Positions 8,909-18,049 are shown, counted from the first letter of the stretch. The stretch: 36,864 nucleotides of DNA from Rhodocyclales bacterium (GCA_016235805.1 JACRIY010000041.1:1-36864), one strand, 5' to 3'. Notes: generated by a model from the sequence alone, not told the origin. Numbers and translations are program-made.

Positions 8909-9432
8909 GCACGGCCTTCTGCAGCCGCTGCGCGACACCGATGGCCGCTACCCTGCTCGGCGGCCGCGAACGCGAGCAATGTCCGGCCTGCGGCTTCGTC
9001 GCCTGGCGCAACCCGGCGCCGGTCGGCCTCGCGGTGATCGAACACGCGGGCCAACTGGTCCTCATCCGCCGCCGCGAACCACCGCTGGCCGGCTACTGGG
9101 CGCCACCCGCCGGCTACGTCGAATGCGGCGAATCGGTTCCGCAGGCGGTGGTACGTGAGGCGCGCGAGGAATGCGGCCTGGACATCGCGCTCGACGGCCT
9201 GATCGGCATCTATTCACAGGCCGACGTCGAGGTGCTGATCCTCGCCTACCGCGCGCGCTCGATCGGTGGGCGGCTCAGCGCCGGCGACGACGCGAGCGAG
9301 GTGAAGCTGTTCGCGCCGGGCAGATCTCCGCCGCAAGCGCCACCCGACGGCGGCACCGTAACCGATCAATGGTTTTTCGGCGTGATCGAGGACACGATTG
9401 CGCAATGGCGCCCCGCGCCCGCCCCTGTCTGA
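8905..9432 (+). CDS. Nudix hydrolase with N-terminal zinc ribbon
   Basis: Protein of 175 residues. An N-terminal zinc ribbon has CSRC at residues 5-8 and CPAC at about 25-28. The complete Nudix box is GYVECGESVPQAVVREAREE followed by CGL. This zinc-ribbon plus Nudix layout is common in NADH pyrophosphatase-like and ADP-ribose hydrolase-like proteins. The start ATG lies in the ATGA overlap with the riboflavin kinase gene. It hydrolyses a nucleoside diphosphate-linked compound; the substrate cannot be told. Given the flavin neighbours, a flavin or nicotinamide dinucleotide is a possible substrate, but this is only a guess. Confidence 0.82.
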   Translation: MSTAFCSRCATPMAATLLGGREREQCPACGFVAWRNPAPVGLAVIEHAGQLVLIRRREPPLAGYWAPPAGYVECGESVPQAVVREAREECGLDIALDGLIGIYSQADVEVLILAYRARSIGGRLSAGDDASEVKLFAPGRSPPQAPPDGGTVTDQWFFGVIEDTIAQWRPAPAPV

Positions 9433-9448
9433 TTCCAGGAGAACTCAA

Positions 9449-9910
9449 ATGATAGGCAACATCACCCCGACCCTGCCGCAGAAACTCGTCGGCTACCTGC
9501 GGCCCGGCGCGCCAGCCTTGCTGCTCACCAGCGGCGCCGACGGCTACGCCACCTCGGCCTACACCTGGGTCGTGGCGCTGGATGACAAGCGGCTGCGCTT
9601 TGCCGTTGATGTCGGCGGCTCCTCGCTGACCAACCTGCAGCGCGGCGGCCAGGCCTCGATCCAGGTGATCGGCCCGGGCGACGTCAGCTTCCTGGTCAAG
9701 GGCAAGGCGCGCCAGATCAAGGAGCGCCTCGACAGCGCGGCGCCCTATGCGATCCTCGTCTTCGAAATGAATGTGATGGGCGCCAAGGACCAGTCATGGA
9801 CCGGGGTCAGCACCACGGCCCTGATGTACGAATGGCCGCCCGAGCAGCGCGAGGCGATGCTCAAGATGGAATTGGCGGTCTATGCCGAAATGCGCGACTT
9901 CGCCGGCTGA
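9449..9910 (+). CDS. Pyridoxamine 5'-phosphate oxidase-like FMN-binding split-barrel protein
   Basis: Protein of 153 residues from ATG 9449, preceded by CCAGGAGAA; the frame is open from 9398 but the earlier part lies inside the Nudix gene. The N-terminal half has the beta-rich pattern of the split barrel (PALLLTSGADGYATSAYTWV, LRFAVDVGGSSLTNL, ASIQVIGPG). Such proteins bind FMN or related flavins. The exact reaction is unknown. It belongs to the run of flavin-linked genes 6514-9910, which supports FMN rather than heme binding, though this remains inference. Confidence 0.65.
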   Translation: MIGNITPTLPQKLVGYLRPGAPALLLTSGADGYATSAYTWVVALDDKRLRFAVDVGGSSLTNLQRGGQASIQVIGPGDVSFLVKGKARQIKERLDSAAPYAILVFEMNVMGAKDQSWTGVSTTALMYEWPPEQREAMLKMELAVYAEMRDFAG

Positions 9911-9937
9911 GAATCCGGGAAGAAGGCTGCGCGCGCG

Positions 9938-10693
9938 ATGACCGGCATGAAACCGCTGGCGCCGCCCGATACCGTGATTTACGCCATCGGCGACCTCCAC
10001 GGCCGCCTCGACCTGCTGCTCGAGATGCAGCAGCGGATCGCCGACGACGCCGCGCGCCGCGTGGCGAGCCGGCGCGTGGTGGTGTATCTGGGCGATTACG
10101 TCAGCCGCGGCCCCGATTCGCCGGGCGTGGTCGACCGCGTGCGCGAGTGGCTGCCGCCCGGCTTCGAGCGCATCACGCTGAAGGGCAACCACGAGGACCT
10201 GTTGTTGCGCTTCCTCGACGGCGAAGTCGATACCGGGCGCCACTGGCTCGACTATGGCGGCCTCGAAGCAATGGCCGCCTACGGCGTGGCCATCGCCGAC
10301 TGGTCCGCGCGCGACGATGCCACGGTGCTCGAGCTGCGTGCCGGGCTGGAGGCAGCCCTGCCGGCACCACACCTGGAATTCCTGCGTAACCTGCAGGTCA
10401 GCCACCGCGCCGGAGACTACCTTTTCGTCCATGGAGGCGTGCGGCCTGGCGTGCCGCTGGAAGCGCAGAGCGCGCGCGATTGCCTGTGGATCCGCAAGAC
10501 CTTCCTCGATTCCGAACTCGACCACGGTGCCGTGGTGGTCCATGGACACAGCATCAGCGAGGCGCCGGAATTGCGCCGCAACCGCATCGGCATCGATACC
10601 GGGGCCTACCGTAGCGGCGTGCTGACCTGCCTGCTCCTGGAAGGCGAACGGCGCGAAATCCTCCAGACCGCTGGCGCCGGAGCATCGGAATGA
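9938..10693 (+). CDS. PPP-family metallophosphatase (serine/threonine phosphatase-like)
   Basis: Protein of 251 residues with the metal-binding motifs of the PPP family in order: GDLHGR (residues about 18-23), GDYVSRGPDS (about 52-61), GNHED (about 83-87), then FVHGG and VVHGHS. These bind two metal ions in bacterial PrpA/B-like protein or diadenosine tetraphosphate phosphatases. The substrate is not evident. It may be the last gene of the ubiD-ubiX unit, since the next 182 bases hold a promoter. ATG 9938 and ATG 9947 are both possible starts. Confidence 0.85.
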   Translation: MTGMKPLAPPDTVIYAIGDLHGRLDLLLEMQQRIADDAARRVASRRVVVYLGDYVSRGPDSPGVVDRVREWLPPGFERITLKGNHEDLLLRFLDGEVDTGRHWLDYGGLEAMAAYGVAIADWSARDDATVLELRAGLEAALPAPHLEFLRNLQVSHRAGDYLFVHGGVRPGVPLEAQSARDCLWIRKTFLDSELDHGAVVVHGHSISEAPELRRNRIGIDTGAYRSGVLTCLLLEGERREILQTAGAGASE

Positions 10694-10736
10694 TGGTCGG
10701 TTGCGCAACAGGCGCATGCCCTGCATCAGCGTTTTA

Positions 10737-10755
10737 TGATGGACTACAAATGATT
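10737..10755 (+). promoter_or_regulatory. Candidate MarR operator, copy 1 (before korA)
   Basis: TGATGGACTACAAATGATT agrees with the site at 21291 in 16 of 19 positions and resembles that at 20684. The shared form is TGAT, nine bases, then ATCA or a near match. Its last T is the first base of the -35 box TTGACT, so a bound repressor would block the promoter. Confidence 0.6.
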
Positions 10756-10783
10756 TGACTTCCAGCGTTTTGCTGTTTATCCT
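10755..10783 (+). promoter_or_regulatory. Candidate sigma70 promoter of the korA operon
   Basis: TTGACT at 10755-10760, spacer of 17, TATCCT at 10778-10783. It lies about 90 bases before the korA start in an AT-richer gap and overlaps the candidate operator at the same offset as the marR promoter does. Confidence 0.55.
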
Positions 10784-10875
10784 ATGTCAGTGATAGGGTT
10801 ATTTAGACCTCATTGATTCAGGGTTGAAGCAACGCGGCGCGATGCCAGAAAGCCGCGAAAACTAGGAGGAAGGAC

Positions 10876-12621
10876 GTGACAGTCAAAAGTGTCTCGCTGG
10901 TAATCGCCGGAAGTGGCGGCGCGGGAGTGGTGACCGCCGGATCCCTGCTGCTGGAAGCCGCCGCCCAGGCCGGCTGGTATGCATTGATGAGCCGCTCCTC
11001 GGGGCCGCAGATCCGCGGCGGCGAGGCGGCCGCCATGCTGCGCTTCGCGACAGAACCGGTCATGTCGCACGACGACAGCTTCCACCTGCTGATGGCCATC
11101 GACTGGGAAAACATCAACCGCTTCTCCGCCGAAATCCCGCTGGTGGCCGAGAGCCTGATCGTCGGCGACCCGGCGCACGGCGACGCGCCCGCCGCCCTGC
11201 TCTCGGGCAAACCGCGACAGGCCGCGCTGCCGATGGTCGCCCTGGCCGAAAGGATCGAGAACGGCCGCCCCAACATGGTGGCGCTGGGCGCCATCGCGGC
11301 GATGATCGGCCTGCCGCCCGAAGCGATGCAGGCCGTGGTCGAACGCAATCTGAAGCGCAAGGGCCAGGCCGCGATCGACGCCAGCATGGCCGCCTTCCAC
11401 GCCGGCATCGCCGCCGCTGTGGATCTGCCGGCGATTCCGAAGCTGCCGGCGGTCGCCGCCGCCGCCAACCCGCGCTGGAGCATCACCGGCAACGAAGCCA
11501 CCGGACTGGGCGTGATCCGCGGCGGCGTGCGCTTCGTCGCCGCCTATCCGATCACGCCCGCCACCGAAGTCCTCGAATGGCTGGCGCCGTCCCTGGCCAA
11601 GGTCGGTGGCATGCTGGTGCAGGCCGAGGACGAACTGGCCTCGATCAACCAGATCATCGGCGCCTCCTACGGCGGCGTGCCGGCGATGACCGCGACTTCC
11701 GGCCCCGGCCTGTCGCTGATGATCGAATCGCTGGGCCTCGCCGTCGCCGCCGAAGTGCCGCTGGTGGTGGTGGACGTGATGCGCGTCGGCCCTTCCACCG
11801 GCATCGCCACCAAGTCGGAACAGAGCGACCTCAACATCGCGGTGTACGGCCTGCACGGCGATGCGCCGCACGTGGTGGTGGCCGCCAATTCGGTGGCCGA
11901 CTGCCTGTTCACCACGCAATGGGCAGTGCATCTGGCGGAAGCCATGCAGGTGCCGACCCTGGTGCTGACCGACCAGGCCATGGGCCAGGCCCGCGCCATC
12001 GTTCCCAAGCCGGCCGAACTGGCTTTCATCGGCCAGCGCCTGACTGCCCCCGCCGCCGTCGAAGGCCAGCGCTACAAGCGCTACGCGGTGACCGCTTCCG
12101 GCGTCTCGCCGATGGCGATTCCCGGCACGCCCGGCCTCACGCACACCGCCGACGGCCTCGAGCACAACGAGTTCGGCACACCGTCGTCGCAGGCCTCGGA
12201 CCACCAGGCGCAGATGGACAAGCGCCAACGCAAGATCAGCCAGTTCAACTACGGCGACCACTGGGCCGACATCGAGGATTCGGAAGTCGGCGCTGGCGAC
12301 ACGGCGATCATCACCTGGGGTTCCGCCACCGGACCGGCGCGCGAAGCCCTGCAGCGCTACTCGGCCGCCGGCGGCAAGGCCCGCCTGCTTTCGCTGCGCC
12401 TGATCGCCCCGGTGCAGCCAGAGAAGATGGCCGAGGCATTGCGCGGCATCGAGCGCGCGGTGGTGGTCGAACAGTCGCACAGCGGCCAGTTCTACCGCAT
12501 GCTGCGCGCCTTCTACGACCTGCCGGCAAAGACGGTGTCCTTGCACCAGGGCGGTCCGCTGCCCTTCGGCCCGCAGCAGATCCTCGATCAACTGAACCAA
12601 CTCAACGCCGGGAGCGCCTGA
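10876..12621 (+). CDS. korA: 2-oxoacid:ferredoxin oxidoreductase, fused gamma-alpha subunit (KorA-type)
   Basis: Protein of 581 residues from GTG 10876 with AGGAGGA upstream. Residues about 1-190 are the gamma domain (GSGGAGVVTAGSLLLEAA, SSGPQIRGGEAAAML). Residues about 195-560 are the alpha/pyrimidine-binding region (AAYPITPATEVLEWL, TATSGPGLSLM, GPSTGIATKSEQ). This fused layout is that of the two-subunit KorAB of Thauera aromatica, which oxidises 2-oxoglutarate to succinyl-CoA and reduces ferredoxin for aromatic ring reduction. The substrate here could instead be another 2-oxoacid, such as an aryl pyruvate, given the aldehyde oxidoreductase and PaaK-like ligase downstream. Its stop overlaps the korB start by one base. 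Confidence 0.85.
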   Translation: MTVKSVSLVIAGSGGAGVVTAGSLLLEAAAQAGWYALMSRSSGPQIRGGEAAAMLRFATEPVMSHDDSFHLLMAIDWENINRFSAEIPLVAESLIVGDPAHGDAPAALLSGKPRQAALPMVALAERIENGRPNMVALGAIAAMIGLPPEAMQAVVERNLKRKGQAAIDASMAAFHAGIAAAVDLPAIPKLPAVAAAANPRWSITGNEATGLGVIRGGVRFVAAYPITPATEVLEWLAPSLAKVGGMLVQAEDELASINQIIGASYGGVPAMTATSGPGLSLMIESLGLAVAAEVPLVVVDVMRVGPSTGIATKSEQSDLNIAVYGLHGDAPHVVVAANSVADCLFTTQWAVHLAEAMQVPTLVLTDQAMGQARAIVPKPAELAFIGQRLTAPAAVEGQRYKRYAVTASGVSPMAIPGTPGLTHTADGLEHNEFGTPSSQASDHQAQMDKRQRKISQFNYGDHWADIEDSEVGAGDTAIITWGSATGPAREALQRYSAAGGKARLLSLRLIAPVQPEKMAEALRGIERAVVVEQSHSGQFYRMLRAFYDLPAKTVSLHQGGPLPFGPQQILDQLNQLNAGSA

Positions 12622-13463
12622 TGGAAAGCTGCGCGCAGAAGAAGACCTACAAAGCCAAGGACTACAAGTCCGAACTCAAGCCGATCTGGTGCCCGGGTTG
12701 CGGCGATTACACCGTGCTCAATTCGATCACCCGCGCCCTGGCCGAACTCGGGCTGCCGCCCGAAGAAGTCGCCGTCGTCTCCGGCATCGGCTGCTCCTCG
12801 CGCATCCCGGCCTACACCAGCGTGTATGGCTTCCACGGCGTGCATGGCCGCGCCCTGCCCGTCGCCACCGGCCTCAAGCTGGCGCGCCCCGACCTCACGG
12901 TGCTGGTCACCGGCGGCGACGGCGACGGCTTTTCGATCGGCGGCAACCACTTCCTCCACGCCTGCAGGCGCAACGTGGACCTGACCTACATCGTGATGGA
13001 CAACCAGGTCTATGGCATGACCAAGGGCCAGGCGTCGCCGACCACCGCGCCCGATTGGGAAGGCAGCAAGCTGACCCCGGATGGCACCGGCATCAACCCC
13101 TTCCAGCCGCTGGTGGTGGGACTGGCCTCCGGCGCCAACTTCATCGCCCGCGTCTCGGCCAGCGATCCGATCAACATGGCCAAGATCATCGTCGAGGCGA
13201 TCCAGCATCCGGGATTTTCCCTGGTGCAGGTGCTCAGCCCCTGCGTCACCTTCCGTCCCGAGCAGCAGGAATGGCGCGACATCGTGCGCACCGCCGTGGT
13301 GGATTACACCGACGACGCCGCCCGCGCCGCGCGCCGACTGATGACCGACGACGGCTTCAACGTCGGCAAGGTGCTCTACAAGGGCAGCCGCCCGCCCTTC
13401 CGGCCGGAGTTCGAACATACCGACGGCTCGGTCGCCGAACTCGAAGCGAGGTTCGCACTATGA
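12621..13463 (+). CDS. korB: 2-oxoacid:ferredoxin oxidoreductase beta subunit (KorB-type)
   Basis: Protein of 280 residues. It has the thiamine diphosphate-binding region GGDGDGFSIGGNHFLHACRR followed by MDNQVYGMTKGQ. Cysteines expected to hold a [4Fe-4S] cluster are in WCPGCGDY, GIGCSS and LSPCVTF. It pairs with KorA to convert a 2-oxoacid, CoA and oxidised ferredoxin to acyl-CoA, CO2 and reduced ferredoxin. Starting one base inside the korA stop, it is translationally coupled. The ferritin-like gene starts four bases before its end. No internal ferredoxin domain is present, so a separate acceptor is needed; one is encoded nearby at 14022. Confidence 0.88.
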   Translation: MESCAQKKTYKAKDYKSELKPIWCPGCGDYTVLNSITRALAELGLPPEEVAVVSGIGCSSRIPAYTSVYGFHGVHGRALPVATGLKLARPDLTVLVTGGDGDGFSIGGNHFLHACRRNVDLTYIVMDNQVYGMTKGQASPTTAPDWEGSKLTPDGTGINPFQPLVVGLASGANFIARVSASDPINMAKIIVEAIQHPGFSLVQVLSPCVTFRPEQQEWRDIVRTAVVDYTDDAARAARRLMTDDGFNVGKVLYKGSRPPFRPEFEHTDGSVAELEARFAL

Positions 13464-13990
13464 GCGAAGGAAGCACGCAGGATCAGCCCATCAACAGCCT
13501 GGGGGTGTTGCTGGCCCATGCGCTGGCGATGGAAACCGACGCCGCCGACCGCTACGGCGAGCTGGCCGACCAGATGGAAATGCACCGCAAGAAAGGCGTG
13601 GCCGGCATCTTCCGCCGCCTCCAGAATGCCGAACAGAAACACCTCGCCGAGCTTGAGGAACTGACCGCCGAGATGGACCTGCCGCACATCGCGCCCTGGG
13701 ATTTCAAGTGGGGCGGCGAAAGTCCCGAAGCCATCGCCGTCGGCCGCGTCAGCTACCACATGAGCGTCAAGGGCGCCGTGCTGCTGGCGCTGGACCACGA
13801 AAAACAAGCGTACGAGTTTTACCGCCGCATCGCCAATCAAACCAGCGACAGCGAAGTCAGGCGGCTCGCCCGGCAGTTCGCCGATGAGGAACTGCAGCAC
13901 GTCGCCTGGCTGGAGGAATGGCGCGACAAGTGCGGGCCGGATGACGAAAAGCCGCTCGACGACCCCGATCCCCCGCTGAGCCAGGAATAG
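13460..13990 (+). CDS. Ferritin-like (rubrerythrin-type) di-iron protein
   Basis: Protein of 176 residues, helical and acidic. The first half has ALAMETDAADRYGELADQM and NAEQKHLAELEEL; the second has ALDHEKQAYEFYRRIA and ADEELQHVAWLEEW. This repeated Glu...ExxH arrangement is that of a four-helix di-iron rubrerythrin domain. The C-terminal rubredoxin domain of true rubrerythrin is absent. Such proteins often remove peroxide or oxygen, which would protect the oxygen-sensitive KorAB, ferredoxin and AOR of the same operon. That role is inference. It overlaps the korB stop by four bases. Confidence 0.78.
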   Translation: MSEGSTQDQPINSLGVLLAHALAMETDAADRYGELADQMEMHRKKGVAGIFRRLQNAEQKHLAELEELTAEMDLPHIAPWDFKWGGESPEAIAVGRVSYHMSVKGAVLLALDHEKQAYEFYRRIANQTSDSEVRRLARQFADEELQHVAWLEEWRDKCGPDDEKPLDDPDPPLSQE

Positions 13991-14021
13991 CAAGCCCAAC
14001 CCCACACGAAAGGAATCCAGC

Positions 14022-14279
14022 ATGGCCCTCATCATCAACGAACTGTGTATCGCCTGCGACGTCTGCCTGGCGCCCTGTCCGAACAAGGCAATTTCGGCTG
14101 GCGAAGACATCTTTTACATCGACCCGGACCTGTGTACCGAGTGCGTCGGACACCACGCCGTGAGCCAGTGCGTCAAGGTCTGCCCGGTGCGCGCCATCAA
14201 GCCCGATCCGGCCCATGTCGAAAGCAAGGAACAGTTGCAGGCGAAGTACGAGCGCCTGCAGGCACAAAAGGCCGCCTGA
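14022..14279 (+). CDS. 2[4Fe-4S] ferredoxin, YfhL/Allochromatium type
   Basis: Protein of 85 residues. The first cluster motif is CIACDVCLAPCP (C-x2-C-x2-C-x3-C). The second is CTEC, eight residues, then CVKVCP, the long-loop form typical of Allochromatium-type ferredoxins with very low potential. Thauera uses a ferredoxin of this type between KorAB and benzoyl-CoA reductase. Here it sits between korAB and an aldehyde oxidoreductase, so it is the natural electron carrier of both. AAAGGAAT precedes ATG 14022. A gap of 87 bases follows. Confidence 0.9.
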   Translation: MALIINELCIACDVCLAPCPNKAISAGEDIFYIDPDLCTECVGHHAVSQCVKVCPVRAIKPDPAHVESKEQLQAKYERLQAQKAA

Positions 14280-14366
14280 GCCACGCTCGGGCATCGCGGC
14301 CGCCCTCGGCGCCGCGCATAACGAACAAGACGGCCGGCCGCAGCCGGCCATTTGGAGGAGCAGGAA

Positions 14367-16691
14367 ATGGGCATCAGGGAAAAGCTGGAACGACTCGTCG
14401 GCCGCATGCACGACGCGCCGCAGTACAACTCGCAGGGCGCCGTGCTCTTCGTCGACCTGGAACAGCGCAAGACGCTGAAGAAATACCTGCCGCTGGAAGT
14501 CCTGCGCACCTTTCTCGGCGGCCGCGGCGCCAACATGTGGCTGCTCTACAACCTGGTCGAGGAGGAGCGCGAGGCGCTCGACCCGGAAATTCCGCTGATC
14601 TTCGGTTCCGGCGTTTTGACCAGCAGCATGCCTTCGGCCACGCGCGGCAACATCACCAGCAAGTCGCCCGACAGCTACGCGATCCTCGACGCCAATGCCG
14701 GTGACTACTTTCCTTCCTTCCTGCGCTGCCACGGCTACGACCATGTCGTGCTCTACGGCCGCTCAGCCGCCTGGACCCTGCTCAAGATCGCCTACGAGTC
14801 GGTCGAGTTCGTCGATGCCGCGCCCTACGTCGGTCTCAACAACCTCGACATGGCGGCGGCGATCCAGCGCGACTTCAACTGCGTCGAGCGCGAAGACATG
14901 GCGCTGGCCAGGATCACCACCTCAGGGGAAAACCAGGTGCTGTGCAGCGGCATCATGGGCGGCATCAAGGCGATCTGGGCGCGCGGCGGCGGCGGCGCCA
15001 AGATGGGCTCGCTGCGGATCAAGGGCATCATGATCCACGGCGCGCCGAAGGACCTGCAGCCGGTGCAGCCGATGGCCAAGTACAACAAGGTGATCGGCAA
15101 GAAGATCATCGGCACCAGCGTGATCAAGAACGCGCTGAAGATGGTCGGCACGCCCTTCCTCTACAAGCCCAGCCGGGTGCTCTGCGCGCTGGGCGCCAAG
15201 AACAACCAGCAGACCAGCTGGAAGCCCAGCCTCGATGCCGACAACTTCGATCCCTACCGTCCCGGCATGGACGGCTGCTACCTGTGCCCGGTGCATTGCC
15301 GCAACCAGAACGACATGACCCCCGGCGCCGCGAGCGGCTGGGGCGCCGCGGCGCTCAAGGGACTCACCGGCAACGCCAGCTACGACAAGGCGCAGGCCGA
15401 GGTCGAGCATGGCAAGCAGCGCACCTACAACGGCATCCACAACGACGGAAAATTCGACCAGTACGACAAGGGCGACGGCCCCGAGTACGTCACGGTCGGC
15501 AAGTTCGGCCCGATGATCGGCATCAGCGAGCCGGAACATGTGCTGCGCCTCAACAACATCCTCAACGACCTCGGCCTCGACTCCGCCTCCACCGGCAGCT
15601 CGATCGCCTGGGCCATGGAGCTCTACCAGCGCGGCATCATCACGCAAAAGGAAACCGGCGGCCTCGACCTGACCTGGGGCAACTACGAACTGATCGAGAA
15701 GCTGCTGTTCATGACCGCGAAGCGCGAAGGCTTCGGCGACACCATCGCCGACTCGGCGCGCGCCGTGGAGCGCGGCAAGTATCCGAAGGAAGCGCTCGAC
15801 TACCGCATGACGGTCAAGGGCCTGTTCCAGTCCGATCCGCACGATTCGCGCATCCTCAAGGCCTTCGCCCTCGGCCTCTCGGTCGCCACGCGCGGCATGG
15901 ACCACCTGAGAAATCGCGTGACCCTGGAGATCAACGCGCGCATCAACGACGATCCGGCGTTCAAGACCGCCTTGTACAACGGCACCGTGTCGGCCAAACC
16001 GAACAGCTACGAAGGCAAGGAATATGCCGTCAGGAAGTGCGAGAACAACTACGCGGTCGGCGATTCGGTTGGCATGTGCCGCTTCAATACCAAGCTGTTC
16101 AACTCGCCGACCCTGCCTGACCTGAACGACTTCGCCACGCAGCTAACGTCCCTGACCGGCCAGACCTTCGTCGAACAGGAACTCGACGAGATCGGCCGCA
16201 ACGTCACGGGCATCGAGCGCATGCTGAACTTCCGCTTCGGCCTGCGCGCCAAGGACGACACCCTGCCACGCCGCTGGTTCGAGGAGGCCCTGACCGAAGG
16301 CCCCTTCGCCGGCGAGAAGATCGACCGCACCGAGTTCGACGGCATGAAGTCACGCTTCTACGCGCTAACCGGCCTCAATGCCGAAGGCACGCCGGCCACC
16401 GAATGGCACGAAATGCTCTCGCGTGCCATCACCGGCTTTGCCGTGCGCGTCGACCTGCCCAAAGCCCTGCCTGGAGCGCCCGAACAATCGGTAGTCATCG
16501 ACGAGACGGTGGGCGACGTCGGCGCACTGCGCAAGGCGCTGCTGCGCAAGCTGCCGGAAGCGGCAACGGACCTGAACGACAGCAGCTGGAATGTTGCCGT
16601 CAACGGCCAGATGATCCTCTCCGGAGAATCTGCGTCGCACATCGCCAGCGGGGACCGCGTGACCCTGGTTCCCATCATCGCCGGCGGCTGA
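14367..16691 (+). CDS. Tungsten-type aldehyde:ferredoxin oxidoreductase fused to a MoaD/ThiS-like domain (copy 1)
   Basis: Protein of 774 residues from ATG 14367; the frame is open from 14352, but 14367 has GGAGGAG upstream and matches the start of copy 2. Typical AORs have about 600-620 residues. The [4Fe-4S] ligands are visible as CYLCPVHC (Cys304, Cys307, Cys311) and Cys571 in VGMCRFN. The pterin-binding N-terminal part has LGGRGANMWLLYNL and GENQVLCSGIMGG. Residues about 690-774 form an extra domain ending VTLVPIIAGG, with the C-terminal Gly-Gly of MoaD/ThiS sulfur carriers. The enzyme would interconvert an aldehyde and an acid with ferredoxin. Substrate unknown; the ligase gene downstream suggests an aromatic or carboxylic acid. 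Confidence 0.88.
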   Translation: MGIREKLERLVGRMHDAPQYNSQGAVLFVDLEQRKTLKKYLPLEVLRTFLGGRGANMWLLYNLVEEEREALDPEIPLIFGSGVLTSSMPSATRGNITSKSPDSYAILDANAGDYFPSFLRCHGYDHVVLYGRSAAWTLLKIAYESVEFVDAAPYVGLNNLDMAAAIQRDFNCVEREDMALARITTSGENQVLCSGIMGGIKAIWARGGGGAKMGSLRIKGIMIHGAPKDLQPVQPMAKYNKVIGKKIIGTSVIKNALKMVGTPFLYKPSRVLCALGAKNNQQTSWKPSLDADNFDPYRPGMDGCYLCPVHCRNQNDMTPGAASGWGAAALKGLTGNASYDKAQAEVEHGKQRTYNGIHNDGKFDQYDKGDGPEYVTVGKFGPMIGISEPEHVLRLNNILNDLGLDSASTGSSIAWAMELYQRGIITQKETGGLDLTWGNYELIEKLLFMTAKREGFGDTIADSARAVERGKYPKEALDYRMTVKGLFQSDPHDSRILKAFALGLSVATRGMDHLRNRVTLEINARINDDPAFKTALYNGTVSAKPNSYEGKEYAVRKCENNYAVGDSVGMCRFNTKLFNSPTLPDLNDFATQLTSLTGQTFVEQELDEIGRNVTGIERMLNFRFGLRAKDDTLPRRWFEEALTEGPFAGEKIDRTEFDGMKSRFYALTGLNAEGTPATEWHEMLSRAITGFAVRVDLPKALPGAPEQSVVIDETVGDVGALRKALLRKLPEAATDLNDSSWNVAVNGQMILSGESASHIASGDRVTLVPIIAGG

Positions 16692-16734
16692 TCGTCCGCT
16701 CCCGAATGCCGTACCCGAATGAGGTGAACAGCAG

Positions 16735-18030
16735 ATGACTTACTTTGACGAAGCCACGGAAACCCTGCCGCGCGAGCAACTGGCCGCCCTGCAACTGGGC
16801 AAGCTGCAGGCGATGATGAACGAACTGTGGGGCCGCAACGGCTTTTACACCGCCAAGTGGAAAGCCGCCGGCGTTTCGCCCGGCGACATCCGCAGCATGG
16901 ACGACCTGGCGAAGCTGCCCTTCACCAAGAAGGGCGAACTGATGGATGACCAGGCCGCCCACGGCCCCTTCGGCAGCAACCTGACCTATCCGATCGAGGC
17001 CTACGTGCGGATGCACCAGACTTCCGGCACGACGGGGGTACCGCTCAAGGTCATGGATACCCACGAATCCTGGGACTGGTGGGGCCGCTGCTGGGGCCAT
17101 GTGCTGGCCGGCGCCGGCGTCACCGCCTCGGACCGCCTGTTCATGGCCTTCGCCTTCGGCCCCTTCATCGGCTTCTGGGCCGCGGTCGAAGGCGCGCGCA
17201 AGATCGGCGCGACCATGATTCCCGGCGGCGGGCGCGACTCGCAGCAGCGCCTCGAACTGATGCGCGAAACCGGCACCACGGTGCTGTGCTGCACGCCGAC
17301 CTATGCCCTGCGCCTGGCCGAAGTGGCCCACGAAATCGGCTTCGACATCGGCAGCATCCCGATGAAATCCACGGTGCATGCGGGCGAACCCGGCGCCAAC
17401 ATCCCGGCCACCAAGGCGCGCATCCAGGATTCCTGGGCGGCCAAATGCTTCGATCATGCCGGTGCCTCGGAAGTCGGCGCCCATTCCTTCGAATGCCAGG
17501 TGCAACCGGGCGGCACCCACCTGATCGAAAGCGAATACATCGCCGAGGTGATCAACCCGGTAACCGGCGAAGCCGTGGCGCCGGGCGAACGCGGCGAACT
17601 GGTGATCACCAACCTCGGACGCTGGGGCTTCCCGGTGATCCGCTACCGCACCGGCGACCTGGTGCGCGTGACTACCGACCGCTGCGACTGCGGCCGCACC
17701 TCGCTGCGCTTCGAAGGCGGCATCCTCGGCCGCGCCGACGACATGGTCACGGTGCGCGGCGTCAATGTCTTCCCGGCCGGCGTGGAAAACATCATCCGCA
17801 AGTTCACCGAAGTCGACGAATTCCGCATCACGGTGAACAAGGTCAAGCAGATGGACGAGATGGACATCGAAGTCGAACTCTGCGAAGGCGCCGATCCCGA
17901 GGTCGTCCATGAGATCGCGGTCAAGCTCGATTCCATGCTCGCCTTCCGCCCGCGCGTGCACCACGTCGCGCGCAATGCGCTGCCGCGCTTCGAAATGAAG
18001 GCCAAGCGCTTTCATGTGAAGCTCGATTAG
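16735..18030 (+). CDS. Phenylacetate-CoA ligase-like (PaaK family) acid-CoA ligase
   Basis: Protein of 431 residues, the usual PaaK length. The AMP/ATP loop is QTSGTTGVPLKV near residue 97. The C-terminal region has YRTGDLVRVTTDRCDCGRTS and GRADDMVTVRGVNVFPAGVE, both typical of PaaK. It activates a carboxylic acid to its CoA thioester with ATP. Phenylacetate is the best-known substrate, but benzoate- and hydroxybenzoate-type acids are possible. It is 43 bases after the AOR with AGGTG before the ATG, so it probably takes the acid made by that enzyme. A hairpin follows. Confidence 0.85.
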   Translation: MTYFDEATETLPREQLAALQLGKLQAMMNELWGRNGFYTAKWKAAGVSPGDIRSMDDLAKLPFTKKGELMDDQAAHGPFGSNLTYPIEAYVRMHQTSGTTGVPLKVMDTHESWDWWGRCWGHVLAGAGVTASDRLFMAFAFGPFIGFWAAVEGARKIGATMIPGGGRDSQQRLELMRETGTTVLCCTPTYALRLAEVAHEIGFDIGSIPMKSTVHAGEPGANIPATKARIQDSWAAKCFDHAGASEVGAHSFECQVQPGGTHLIESEYIAEVINPVTGEAVAPGERGELVITNLGRWGFPVIRYRTGDLVRVTTDRCDCGRTSLRFEGGILGRADDMVTVRGVNVFPAGVENIIRKFTEVDEFRITVNKVKQMDEMDIEVELCEGADPEVVHEIAVKLDSMLAFRPRVHHVARNALPRFEMKAKRFHVKLD

Positions 18031-18049
18031 CCAACCATCGCCGATTACA

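Noticed and set aside
10810..12600. Minus-strand open frame of 596 codons opposite korA
   Set aside because: Low-complexity His/Gly/Arg-rich translation and full overlap with a recognised gene.
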